Assembly: GCA_022478985.1 (NCBI GenBank)
Contig: JAKSZP010014460.1
Span: 309,263-373,262, forward strand
DNA length: 64,000 nt
Origin: Massospora cicadina
Lineage: Eukaryota; Entomophthoromycota; Entomophthoromycetes; Entomophthorales; Entomophthoraceae
Direction of reading: 5' to 3'
The notes beneath the pieces were generated by a model that saw only the letters and a list, made by a program, of their open reading frames with translations, had not been told where the DNA came from and made no database searches. Positions 43,935 to 54,190 of this stretch are shown in pieces; the first letter of the stretch is position 1, and each line of letters begins with the position of its first letter. Both the position numbers and the translations under genes were made by a program.

Positions 43935-44510
43935 AATGGAATGGTTAACAGTGCATGAGACCTCCTCAAAGGGGTCCGCGCACAGGATTGTCTGAAATAA
44001 TACAATAGGAAATGGGAAAACAGGGAAAGTTTATTTGGAAAGTCGACCTACAAAGAATGTTGGTCAAGTAAATCAAATTTAAACTTTGTTGGGGTAATTC
44101 AGGGTCTGCCAAAGTGGTCTCAAACACTGATTCACCAATAGGCAAACACTTCCATTCAAATTGATAAAATACACCAAAACGGACTTCACTTGAGTGATTG
44201 ATTAAAGTTGTATCTGACCTAAATGCATAGTTTCGTAAATGGAACGGGTTTCAAAACCCTGTTCATCAATAAACCAAATTGAACTGTCATTGTTAGTAGA
44301 TAAATCATCCAACTTAACGCCTGGGCTGACAAATGGGCTGGGCATTAAGCACCACACTAGTATCATCCTGGGAATATTTGGCTTGTACCCAGCGTTGGTC
44401 TAATGTGTGTTTGAGGTCAGGGAGGGCCTGAAGCTTCACCTTCTGGACCTCCTGCCGCCCAGCCTTATCCTTAGGGTTGGTGCCCACTATCATGTCATTC
44501 AACCATGACA
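43662..44510 (-). repeat. Copy B 5' LTR
   Basis: 849 bp, TGTCATGG at 44510 to CTTACA at 43662 (minus). Same order of landmarks as the other family-1 LTRs. The minus frame 44314-44535 is its U3 extension reading NDMIVGTNPKDKAGRQEVQK. Confidence 0.9.
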
Positions 44511-44515
44511 GGGCT

Positions 44516-44724
44516 CCCCTTTGGGGCCCACACAAGTTTTGTTGTTTCTCACTTACCTGATATTGTATACCACGCTGTACACCCTTGCTTTGGGTCCCTT
44601 TTGTACTGGCACCATTCGTGTTGCCTTGTTTCCCATTCTCTTAACAGCTATTTCCCTGGAAGTATGGGTTTGCATCCTGAACCACCTCTAAGGGAATGAG
44701 AGAGTTACATACACTCTTTTAACA
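44516..44724 (+). repeat. Copy C 5' LTR, second part
   Basis: Continues the LTR broken at 38574: CCCACACAAGTTTTGTTGTT matches the 3' LTR at about 50455. Ends CTTTTAACA at 44724. It encodes the rest of the U5 frame with LIPF-like and VWVCILNHL residues, broken by a TAA near 44689 (CTCTAAGGG, where the 3' LTR has CTCTCAGGG). Confidence 0.9.
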
Positions 44725-44900
44725 TTAGTTGACCAACCATTTTATTATACGTGCATCAGAATTATCCATGTGGGACTTTCTTTATGTATAAACTGGGTGC
44801 ACTGCCCATTTGTCACTGCCACGATGGTTTTCACCACAATTTTCTCGTTTGGTTTGTTTTAGTGCATCTTAGCGTTATTTTTGCAACTACCAACTGGGAA
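44725..44900 (+). promoter_or_regulatory. Copy C leader with putative self-priming site
   Basis: TTAGTTGACCAACCAT follows the LTR directly. AGTTGACCAAC can pair with GTTGGTCGACT at the inferred RNA start (10 of 11 Watson-Crick and one G-U). The U5 register continues as LVDQPFYYTC, as in copies A and B. Confidence 0.5.
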
Positions 44901-46043
44901 ATGCCCACCCTTCCTGCTCATACCTAGTGGTCTCAGACTTTTTGTGATCCTGTTGTTGTGATTCCCCGCTTTTCTCCTGAGATTTACTCAATAATTCAAA
45001 AGGCTTTGGCTTCCCTTGAACCAAAAGCTTCTTTAGAAAATAACAATTTATCTGGTTCACATCTGCTTTTGCGGGAATTGTATTTGTTGTATCAGCTGTC
45101 TCTAGATGCAGATGATTGGGTTTTTTGCGGTGTTCCGCGCACATCCACTCTTGTGGCGATCAGTGAAGGGCTTGGAGCGTGTTTTGGTACAATTTCATCC
45201 TGATGGAGCACCCATCCAACCCTTCTATGAGTTCTTTTCGCAATGTCAAGCTGGTTGGCCAGTAAAATTATATTTCAATGTTTTTTTGTGAAAAAGCTCA
45301 GGCCCTACCATTGCCTGATGTCATTAAAACGTCATTCTCCAATCTACCTTGGACCTAGCCATGAGAAACTCCCTGTTCTGGCAGTCGCCCCCTTCCAACT
45401 TTGATCATCTCGTTGAAGCCCTTTGGGGTGGTTTCCCCGCCCCAACCTGGAAGGGGCAGGGTAATTTGGCTGTCATGGTTTCACCTGGGTTGGCCCCTAT
45501 AAGTATGGGAACCAAAAAGTCACACGCGTCTCTCAAAATGAAGGAATCTTATTCTTCTAAAGCTTCAAATTCCGCAGAATTTGAAGCTGAACAGGGGTCT
45601 AGCCCTGAGTCCAAATTAGAGGTTTCATATTATTCCACTATGATGTTGTCACCCGCAGTCACCCCTATAAATACCGCATCCACAACTAGTGATATTCCTT
45701 GAATTGTGAAGAGCTCCCCACTGATTCTCTTCCTGTTTTGGTGGAAGTTGAGGGTTCAGGTGAGTCTAGACCTGAGCTCAACCAAAAATGGAACAATGAT
45801 AATGAGTTTTCTTTGCACTGCGTTTCTTCAGTGCAAGCCAAAGCATCTATTATGGGCGTGGGGGTGATGGCCCTGGATAACGATGCGCACCAAACCCTCA
45901 AATCAGGTATGGGGTTGCTGGAGCCTGAAAACGCATTTCATAATGTGAACGTTATATCACAAAATGAGCCGTTTATTAGCTCTTATGGCCTAGATGAGGA
46001 CCCTATCCTGTATATCAGATTACCCCTGAGAACCCTCATTTAA
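44901..46043 (+). pseudogene. Gag-like region of copy C
   Basis: Lies between leader and protease, where Gag is expected. Frames 44958-45203 (VIPRFSPEIYSIIQKALASL), 45106-45291, 45349-45702 (FWQSPPSNFDHLVEALWGGF) and 45699-46043 are joined by frameshifts and stops. I see no Cys-His zinc knuckle. Copies A and B lack about 0.8 kb of this segment. Assignment rests on position and on being element-specific, not on a motif. Confidence 0.5.
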
Positions 46044-46097
46044 CCCCTACCATGATCCGTAGCACTCAGGAAGTGGAAAAAGAACTTCATTTTAAAT

Positions 46098-46900
46098 GTG
46101 ATAAAGTATATGCACCTGAGAAGATGGGGTGGTATATGTGGCCTCAGTAGTAAGAGTGGCCAACTATCCCTCCCCTTCTATGATTCAAAAACATACCCTG
46201 AAGGCTTGCTCAAGCCAGAGGAAAAATTTTTGGGTGAGGTGGTGGCGTTTTCTGCTTTAAATAAAGCCCATTCTGAATACTTTTTGTTGAACTCTACACT
46301 TACATCCCCTTTGGGGAAGTTCAGCACAACTATTTTGGTGTATACCGGTGCCTCTGAAAATTTTATGGACTAAGACCTTACCAATTACCTAAAGTTGAGT
46401 TACTTTTCAGGTGGTATGGTTAGAGGTGGGGCCTCTCAAATATAACCACATTGAAAATTATGGGGTCAGTGGACTATCAGGTGGGCACCTTTCTCCTGTC
46501 CAACCACTTCCAAGCTATCAAAATCTATTGTACCCCATTATTTTGGGTGTAGAGTGGTGGAGAAAGTTTGATGTCAATAATAATTTGAGAGAAAACACCC
46601 TATCCTTGTCCTTGATAAACGGTCACAAGTTGATTGTTCCTTTGGCTGAAGCCCACTTTCAGGGTAAATTGCCCCACTGTCCCAATATTCACACTCTATG
46701 TCTTGCCCCTTTGCTGAAGCCCTCTGTGGAGGTTCCCCTACCTTCCTGTTTGAAGGGGTTGGAATCTTCGTTTGATGCGGCTTCAGCTAACATATTTTCA
46801 GATCATTCTGAGTTCAATTTTGAGTTTGAGCTCACTGTGGATCTGGTGCGTATTTCTTCCCCTTATTTACCCATTTACTGTCCAGGAGGAAGAGGCTTTA
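46098..46900 (+). pseudogene. Copy C protease
   Basis: STTILVYTGASENFMD near 46328-46370: the catalytic Asp of DTGA is replaced by Tyr. Continues in the next frame (46411-46914) with YPIILGVEWWRKFDVNNNLR and LPHCPNIHTLCLAPLLKPS. Inactive retropepsin. Confidence 0.75.
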
Positions 46901-48110
46901 AACGTGTGGTTTAAGGAGCAGGTAGCCAAATGTGCGCTTTTTCAGCGTATCTCCCCTGTTTGCTACCCGCTTCTCTTTGTAGAGAAGGCCAATGGAACTT
47001 TAAGCCCTTGTGTAGATTATGGGAATCTAAACAATGTTAATGTACCAGACCTCCATCCCATCCTTTGGATTCACAGATTTCACGTTATGTAGAGAAGGCT
47101 AAAGTCTTCTCCAAGCTGTATTGCCACAATGCATTCAATCAGATCTGGATAAAGAAGTGACAGGAGTGGTTAACCGCATTCCATACCAGAAAAGGGATTT
47201 TCCAGTTTTGGGTCATGCCCTTTGGGCTTAAGAATGCCCTTGCTATCTTTCAACGCTGCATTGATGCAGCGTTGCGGGACTTGTTGGGGTTATGCGCGGT
47301 TGCTTACATGGACGAGATCCTGGTGTTTTCCCCGGATCATGAGTCACATGCAGTAACCTTCAGCAAGTGGTGGAGAGGTTAAGGGCAGCCCACCTTATGC
47401 TAAAAATCAGTAAATGTCAATTCTTTAAGTCCCAGGTCACTTTTCTAGGCAACGTCATGTTTGACCAAGGACATATGATAACTTCAGACAAAGAAGGCGA
47501 TTCATGAGTGGCCCACCCCCACTTCAGTAAAGGAATTGAGGAGTTTTTTGGGGACTGTTCGTTCCTTAAGAAGTTCACATCCAATCTTTCTGAGGTGGCA
47601 GCGCCCTTATATAGGGCTTGTAATGCAAAGGTGTTTCAGTGGTCCCCATTTTGGAGGATGCTTTCCAAGCATTGAAGTGCACCCTGTTGTCCACGTCCAT
47701 CCTTCACCATGACCCATAAAAGAATTCATTGTGTCTACTTATGCCTCCAACTTTGCCATAGCAGCTGCCTTGTCACAAGTAGGCGAAGATGGGATAGAGC
47801 ATATGGTGGGATATTTTTCTAGGAAAATGTCTTTTCCTGAGTTGAATTACGCCGTTTACGACAAAGATTTACTAGCAGTGGTGAAGGCGCTGACATATTG
47901 GCGCCACCACTTGCATGGCTTCTCCCAACCTTTCCATGTTCATATGGATCACCGCGCCTTTCTGTACTACCATGCTCCTCATGTCCTAACCCCACAGCAG
48001 ACCCATTGGCATGAGACCCTTGTCCAATTTGCATTTTCTTATGAGTTTACCAAGGGCAAGGAGAATGTTTGGCGGATGCTTTGAGCTGCAACCCTGCTTT
48101 GGCTCCCAAT
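46860..48110 (+). pseudogene. Copy C reverse transcriptase and RNase H
   Basis: PLLFVEKANGTLSPCVDYGN at 46960-47030, then GIFQFWVMPFG-type residues, and AVAYMDEILVF near 47300-47330, where the second palm Asp is Glu. RNase H: FIVSTYASNFAIAAALSQVG (Asp to Tyr), KMSFPELNYAVYDKDLLAVV and HMDHRAFLYYH in the 117-codon frame 47731-48084, then MADALSCNPAL. Several stops. Inactive. Confidence 0.82.
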
Positions 48111-48359
48111 CCAAAGGAGGTAGAAGTTCATAACACCCAGTTGATTTCACCGGGTAAGATTTTATATCAACTTCCCAATTCCATGGCCAACACGCCAGCG
48201 CTTGCACCTTTGGATTATGCAGAGGAATACAGTATGTTCAGAAAGGTAGTCCTTTCTCAGCCGCTATCAGCTGAATATACTATGGTACTTGCTAAGGGCA
48301 CTCTGAATCAGGAGAATTTATCCAGGGGTTATCATGTAAATTTGAGATGATGTGGTTTC

Positions 48360-48620
48360 AGAGGCGCCTATGAGTTTCTGCTGGACCACTGCGCCTGGAA
48401 ATCATCTGGTGACACCATGACGGAATCACCATTGTTCACCCTGGGAAAGCAAAGACCATGTAGTTAATATGACGCACCTACAATTGGAAGGGCTTGCCTG
48501 CTCAGGTGGGTGGTACTGTAAAGAGTGCCTGATCTGCAATCAAATGAAACCCAATCGTCAACTGTTAGTGGGGCTTTGGTACCAGTTCAAAAGGCTGAAG
48601 GGCCCTGGACTTCCTTATTA
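48360..48620 (+). pseudogene. Copy C integrase zinc-binding region
   Basis: HDGITIVHPGK-like residues near 48415-48450 and GLPAQVGGYCKECLICNQMK near 48490-48550 form the HHCC zinc-binding segment. Frameshifts separate it from the core. Confidence 0.65.
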
Positions 48621-49535
48621 GTGGATTTCATTGTGGAATTACCTATTTTCTATGGTTACAATGCCATCATGGTGGTGGTGGACCATTTTACAAAGTTTTC
48701 CCACTTTATTCCTTGCAGAACTACAATAACCGCAGCTGAGATGGCCAGACTCTTCACCACTCATGTTTTTGCGCTTCAAGGGGTTCCCCAAGAAATCATT
48801 AGTGACCGGGGACCTCAGTTTACACCCATTTTTTGGGAAGAGTTGTGTAAACCTCTTTGGATTCGCCCCTGCCGTTCAACTGCCTATCACCCCCAATCAG
48901 ATGGGCAGACTGAACGAGTGAACCAGTGCTTTGAGCAGTTTCTGCGGTGTTACACCACTGCGGATCATTCAGATTGGGTTTCTCACCTTCCAATGTCCCA
49001 AATCAACTATAAGAACACTTTGCATTCTTCAATTGGTTGTTCCCCTTTATTTGTCAACCATGGTTTTAATCCTACCTTTAACATGGAGCCCAGCTGTGGA
49101 TCCAAGGTTAAAGCGGTGGTGGACTTTGCCAAGACTATCAATAAAGTCCACCAGGGGGTTTCCATAAGTTTGGAGGCGGCTATGCAAGTTTATAAGGAGA
49201 ACGCTGATGGTAAGCGCCAAGTAGGTCCAGCATATAAGGAAGGGGATATCATGAAGCTTGATGCTCATAACATCCCTATCAAGCAGCCATGCAAAAATCT
49301 GGGACCAAAGAGAATTGGTCCTTACCGCGTTTTTAGAAAGGTGGTCCATGCCTCATACCAGTTGGATCTTCCCTCTTTGTTTCAGATCTTCTCTGTATTT
49401 CATGAGAGAAAATTGATGTTGTTTGAGGGCCCCCCACCTGAGACTCCTGAGGCTTATCTCATGGATGGGGCGCCAGAATGGGAAGTGGAGGAAATAGTAG
49501 CCTCCTATTATGTTAAAGAAGGCTTGAGTACCTGA
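48525..49535 (+). CDS. Copy C integrase core and C-terminal domain, long open frame
   Basis: At 336 codons this is the longest open frame in the window. Core: MVVVDHFTKFSHFIPC (Asp 1), EIISDRGPQFTPIFWEEL (Asp 2), then exactly 35 residues to the Glu of DGQTERVNQC, so the DD35E triad is intact. Then INYKNTLHSSIGCSPLFVNH, a helical stretch, GDIMKLDAHNIPIKQPCKNL, GPKRIGPYRVF and the start of the chromodomain PEWEVEEIVAS. A frameshift near 49530 takes it out of the chromodomain frame. Inserts element cDNA into chromatin. The surrounding pol is dead. Confidence 0.85.
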   Translation: MPDLQSNETQSSTVSGALVPVQKAEGPWTSLLVDFIVELPIFYGYNAIMVVVDHFTKFSHFIPCRTTITAAEMARLFTTHVFALQGVPQEIISDRGPQFTPIFWEELCKPLWIRPCRSTAYHPQSDGQTERVNQCFEQFLRCYTTADHSDWVSHLPMSQINYKNTLHSSIGCSPLFVNHGFNPTFNMEPSCGSKVKAVVDFAKTINKVHQGVSISLEAAMQVYKENADGKRQVGPAYKEGDIMKLDAHNIPIKQPCKNLGPKRIGPYRVFRKVVHASYQLDLPSLFQIFSVFHERKLMLFEGPPPETPEAYLMDGAPEWEVEEIVASYYVKEGLST

Positions 49536-49591
49536 TATCCTGGAATGGTTTTGACGCTGCAGAGAACAATTGGGTACCAGCACGTGACTGT

Positions 49592-49957
49592 GTGCATGCC
49601 CAGGAGCTAATTGAAGCATTCCACGAGCGTTTTACTGAGGCTGAAGGATCAAAGTCCAAGCCAGCTGTCAATGATATGAAGTTGGCTCCCGCACATAAAA
49701 ACTTCTCCTTATTGAAAGCCCCTGGAGGGAGGGTGGAGCCCAAGAAAGAGGAGAGGGTAATGTCATGGTCAAATGACTTGATATTAGGCACCAACCCCAA
49801 GGATAAGGCTGGGCGGCAGGAGGCCCAGAAGGTGAAACTTCAGGCCCTCCCTGACCTCAAGCACACCTTAGACCAACGCTGGGTACAATCCAAATATTCC
49901 CAGGTGGTACTAGTGAGGTGCATAATGCCCAGCCCCTTGTATCAGCTCAGGCGTTAA
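49592..49957 (+). pseudogene. Copy C end of chromodomain and Pol extension crossing into the 3' LTR
   Basis: A 121-codon frame: QELIEAFHERFTEAEG (final chromodomain helix), a linker, then across the LTR edge at 49761 as RVMSWSNDLILGTNPKDKAG and LPDLKHTLDQRWVQ. A frameshift after WVQSKYSQ ends it early; the original register resumes as HNAQPLVSAQALK. Independent support for read-through into U3. Confidence 0.7.
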
Positions 49958-50651
49958 AACATATGAGCTATTTAATTAATGATGATGGTTTGAATCAGTT
50001 GAAGGGTGAATGGGGGTTCAAAACCCATTCCATTTATAATATACGCGTTCAGGTAGGGTACAACTTCAATCAATTATTTGAGTGAAGTCAGTTTCAGTGT
50101 ATTCTACCAATTTGGATGGAAGCGTTTGACTATTGGTGAATCAGTGCTTGGGACTACTTTGGCAGACCCAGAATTACCTTGACAATGTTTAATTATGGTT
50201 TTTGTGACCAACGTTCCTTGTTGGTCGACTTTTTACAATAAATTTTCTCATTCTTTGCATTTTATTTATGATTCCTTGGGCGTACCTAGGTGTGGACCTC
50301 TTTGAGGAGGTCTCCAACTACGTTAACCACTACATTCTATCACAAATAACAAAAGTTTTGGGTGTACCTTTGGGCCGCTCAGGTCCCCTCCAGATTGAGG
50401 CACCCAAGCCTCCTAGCACCGATTTACATTTGATTATGGACTCCTCTTTGTGGTCCACACAAGTTTTGTTGTTTCTTGCTTACCTGATATTGTATACTGC
50501 GCTGTACACCCTTGCCTTGGGTCCCTTTTGTACTGGCACCATTCGTAGAGCCTTGTTTCCAATTCTCTTAATGGCTAGTTCCCTAGCAGTGTGGGTTTGC
50601 ATCCTGAACCACCTCTCAGGGAATGAGAGAGTTACAGACACTCTCTTAACA
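49761..50651 (+). repeat. Copy C 3' LTR
   Basis: 891 bp, TGTCATGG to CTTAACA. Near-identical layout to the split 5' LTR (892 bp summed). TTTAAT at 50188, stem GACCAAC (50206-50212)/GTTGGTC (50220-50226), AATAAA at 50237. Confidence 0.93.
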
Positions 50652-50657
50652 TATTAA
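50268..50657 (+). CDS. U5-encoded small membrane protein, intact copy
   Basis: 129 codons with no stop, starting MIPWAYLGVDLFEEVSNYVN 48 nt after the inferred RNA start and ending just past the LTR (ERVTDTLLTY). N-terminal soluble part with PLGRSGPLQIEAPKPPS. Hydrophobic segment 1 about residues 66-86 (VLLFLAYLILYTALYTLALG). Short loop TGTIRR. Segment 2 about residues 96-115 (LFPILLMASSLAVWVCILNH). Then a charged end NERVTD. No signal peptide seen. From here to the LTR end (71 codons) it aligns in frame without gaps with copy A, despite many third-position differences. A two-pass membrane protein of unknown role; compare LTR-overlapping accessory genes of some retroviruses only as a precedent for layout. 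Confidence 0.62.
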   Translation: MIPWAYLGVDLFEEVSNYVNHYILSQITKVLGVPLGRSGPLQIEAPKPPSTDLHLIMDSSLWSTQVLLFLAYLILYTALYTLALGPFCTGTIRRALFPILLMASSLAVWVCILNHLSGNERVTDTLLTY

Positions 50658-51481
50658 TGGCAAAATACTCTCATGTTCAGGAAGATTTCAGGGGCTAAAA
50701 TTGCAATATTAATGTGCATAATTATCCTAGGACCATCCCAATATGATTTTTGTCATACAGCTGACAAAATTTGACTTCTGGGAAATTTGGCATCAATTTT
50801 GATTAATGATGTGCCCCTATTTGGGACATCAGCAGGCCTCTCTCAATAACACTAGGTACTTTCATTCAGGCAGTCCATGTGCAAGTGCTATTGTGCTGAT
50901 TATGAGGATCAACTTACAAAAGTTTCCATAGTGTGGGAATTTGATTATTACATTATGATGCTAATCTTAATAATCTATTTGTCCATGGGTTTTTTTGAGG
51001 TATAGAAGGATCAATCCCCAGACAATTTCTTAGGATAATTGGTCAATATTGCTCCCATTAATCAGGACCAAGTGTCAAGTTTTTTGCATGTATAATTGGC
51101 CTGAATTATGCAGGGATATTGGCTTGAGCTGTCAAGTGGATAATTAAGTTAATTTAACGTTGAGATATTTGGCCCAAACTGTCAAGTGGATAATTGAGTT
51201 AATTTGACGTTATGATATTTGGCATGTATTGTAATACAAGTAATCGACCTTAGTTGATAATAAGGGTAATTGGCCCAAGTTTTGGGAGGATAATTGCATG
51301 TTTTGTTGGTTGCCAAAGGGATTATTTTTGGGTCAACCACCAGAATCTGACATTATTGGGTCAATCAATCAAAATAAAATAAGATAAAGTAATGTAAATG
51401 GCAATTGGTAAATTTAATAAGTAATTGGTCAATCAAATCAATTGAATATTCAAGTATTATTTAAATTTTATACTTTATGGC
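50652..51481. other. Non-coding flank
   Basis: No frame of note. Two near-identical segments, GTCAAGTGGATAATTxAGTT with AATTxxACGTT, lie at about 51130-51165 and 51178-51215 (period near 50 bp). Confidence 0.4.
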
Positions 51482-51495
51482 AAAAAGCTTAAGTG

Positions 51496-51629
51496 GAGGA
51501 GTGGTAGCATATGGGGTGGTTCCTGCTATACTCTTGGTCAGGTTTTGATTGAATCAGGTTCAAAACCAACACAGGCTAAAAAACTTGGCATGGTATTTGT
51601 CATAAGTCAACCTGCCTCATTTACTTTTT
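51496..51629 (+). mobile_element. Short tRNA-headed SINE with 14-bp target duplication
   Basis: Flanked by AAAAAGCTTAAGTG (51482-51495) and AAAAATCTTAAGTG (51630-51643), 13 of 14 identical. The head has an A-box-like TAGCATATGGGG (51507-51518) and a B box GGTTCAAAACC (about 51559-51569) fitting GGTTCRANNCC. The tail GTCAACCTGCCTCATTTAC resembles the LINE tail without the CCCCTGGT part. 134 bp. Confidence 0.75.
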
Positions 51630-51643
51630 AAAAATCTTAAGTG

Positions 51644-53739
51644 AATGAATATGTCTTATTTATGGCTGAATGTTGTTCAAAACTTTCTTTATTTTTGCAT
51701 TTACCATCATTCTTTGATTCTAAACTGTATTTTGACATTTAACTCTTACTAACCTGTCCTGGCGTACCAATCAAAATTTTGAAGAATTTTATCAAAGGGA
51801 GAAAATTGACATTCTACCCTCTATGATCTTATTAGTGAGTCATGAGTCATAAAACAGAGCAAATCAGAAAGTGCCAAATCTAATTAGAGTTGATTTACTT
51901 AATTTTGCTGCTGATTGTTTGAGGGTATGGGAGAATTAGATACTCAAATTTGGATTAGATTCAATCATGTAGCTGATGTAGTCCTAACGCCACAACTAAA
52001 ATGGATCTTGAAACCTAACATTTATTTTAAAGAAATTTATGCTGTTAATTTAGTGTTCTCAGCCAATCAGAGCACAGAATTGCATTAAAACTTAACATCT
52101 GTTAATATGATATCAATTAGAAATCAACCCATTACACAGCCCAGCTAATCAAAAAATGTGGACCAACCAGATGCATGTGACCCTGCGTATAGCCCTAATG
52201 CCAAGTTTGGCAAATTACAAAACAGCAGTTAAGAACTCATGAACATAACTAAAATTTAATATAAAACCATTGAATCAATCAAATTAACCAAATCTTAACC
52301 AAACCATTAAGCTAAAGACATTGGGTAGATCAAAGTAACCAAATAATGTCAAACTTCTCAGCATAAATATTACCAATTCTCATTAAGGTTGTATAAAATT
52401 TTTCATATAATATATATGACTTTTATTTTATTTTTTATGCTTTTGAACTAGTACCTACCTATATTGGTTTCCCTTTTTTATAGAATATTTGTACCAAGTC
52501 TGCTTGAAATTGATTAAGTAGTTTTGGGGGAGAGGTTGAACAAACATACATACATACACAATGATTTTAATTATACAATGATTGCTTAAACCATCACAAC
52601 TAAATTCTGCCCAATTTAAAAATTAATTTTAATAAATTTTGGATCTATCTCTATTATCAGACATCCTGCCTGCTTTCATTCTCAGTTTAAATAAGACAAT
52701 TTAAACAATCACTTAAGTAACCTAAATATTACAATCATCAATCTTTTATAAGTTAAACTAGCAAAGTTACCCAGCGTTGCTTGGGTTTATCTATTTCCAT
52801 ACAATTTATACTAATGAATTTAGGTTTGATATTAAAGATAAAAACTTACTATAATAATATTAGTAACCACAGACAATTACAATGATTTATGCTGAAATCA
52901 AAATTAATAAAAATACTAAAAACATTACCAAGTGAGAGAAAAAAACGCCCAAAAAGATATTTGTAACCATTTCAGATGGCCACAGATCATCATAGTAGAA
53001 ACAAACATTTAATAAAAAGATGTATAACCATCAAAAAAGCTTATCTTGAAAAAATACTGATTAAATAAATTCCAGATAATCATAATGGAAATATACTTGT
53101 AATAACTTTAATGAATTGATAGCTACAGATAGTAAAAAGTAAATTAAACCACCAAAAAGCTTACTTTAAAATGATCTCAATACACACTTCAAATTTAAGA
53201 ATGTTGTGCTGGGATCAAATATTATAAGACTATTAACTAAAATCAAATTTTGTTATTAAACTAAAACCAAATATTTAGTGGATGTTTTTCCTTGATAACT
53301 AAAGACAATTAAAGTGATATCTTTACATTGTAGTTATAATTCTGTAATTTAAGTGAAGATGAGAATAACTATTTAGTGAATATTTTTACAAAAAAACCAA
53401 TGAACTATTTAAGTGCTTACCTTTGTGCTAAAATTATAATTTATGCAGTTTTTCTTCAGTTTAAGTGGGGTTATAATCACTAATATAATTAGTACTATGA
53501 AATATTTATATCTAATATGATACCTAGTGTATATATAATGTTGGTATAACTTAAAACCACAATATCTATTCATGCGCTAATGTTAAAAAAGTACCAAATA
53601 GATAATCCGCAGTATTAACTATCTCTAATATTATCAGTGGAGCTTAAAGTAAATAAACTGATTGGTTTATATTTATGGGTAAGTTTTAATAACTATAACT
53701 ATTGTAGCAAGCAAATAAAAAACTCTCAGCCATAACATT
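51644..53739. other. AT-rich repeat-derived stretch, no gene seen
   Basis: Contains a repeat end at 52500-52562 (AGTAGTTTTGGGGGAGAGGT then AACAAACATACATACATACA). The head ACTAGCAAAGTTACCCAGCG ... TTGCTTGGGTTTATCTA occurs at 52757-52795. Minisatellite-type units in inverted orientation lie at 52250-52370. No coding region. Confidence 0.45.
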
Positions 53740-54190
53740 ATAGAAAATACCATCAAAACATATAGGATATTCACTGTTTATATATACCTTTTTATTTTAC
53801 TTTGAATTTTAAAATCCTTTCTTACTACTCACCTACATCACATAAGGAACCTGCATACCAAATTTTAATTTTCTAGGTTGGTATTTTTTTGAGATTTTGT
53901 GATAAGTCAGTGGTATTTCTCTTTTATACATATAAATAAGATAGATTTAATTCTCCCTTACTTTCTGCTTGGGCCCAAAACGTTGCTATGTTTTGAAGTT
54001 AAAAAGCCCCCTGACCCTCCTTCTCCCTCCACCACGGTCATCTAATGGTTTGCCATTGACAGCATGGTTAGTTGGTTTAAGTTATGTTTTGGTGTCATTT
54101 TGCTCATTTGAGCATTTTGGTCCATTTTACTTTTTCTTTTCAGTAATATCTGTCCCCTGGTCAGGTTACCTTGAATAAGCAGCTATATAG
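53740..54190 (+). repeat. Direct repeat, copy 1, ending in the LINE-type tail
   Basis: Matches 54765-55230 at an offset of about 1030 bp. It shares CATATAGGATATTCA, CACATAAGGAACCT, AAGCCCCCTGACC/GAGCCCCCTGACC, GTGTCATTTTGCTCATTTGA and GAGCATTTTGG. The end reads TGTCCCCTGGTCAGGTTACC then TTGAATAAGCAG, the LINE/SINE tail. ATAGATTTAATT (about 53941) and ATAGATTTTATT (about 54187) may be a target duplication around the last 235 bp. Confidence 0.7.

Larger units (their letters stand above)
38575..44510 (-). mobile_element. Family-1 chromovirus copy B (minus), inserted in copy C's 5' LTR
   Basis: 5936 bp: 5' LTR 43662-44510, internal 39414-43661, 3' LTR 38575-39413. Target duplication GGACT (38570-38574)/GGGCT (44511-44515); the intact site in the 3' LTR of copy C reads GGACT. 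Pol is the best preserved of the three family-1 copies, but gag is missing at the same place as in copy A. Confidence 0.92.
37892..50651 (+). mobile_element. Family-1 chromovirus copy C (plus), split by copy B
   Basis: 5' LTR 37892-38574 plus 44516-44724, internal 44725-49760, 3' LTR 49761-50651. Outer flanks TATTG (37887-37891) and TATTA (50652-50656) agree at four of five. Without copy B the element is about 6.8 kb. It is the only family-1 copy here that keeps a gag region. Confidence 0.88.

Noticed and set aside
45106..45291. Several overlapping frames in the gag area as separate genes
   Set aside because: They are pieces or shadows of one broken gag-like region.
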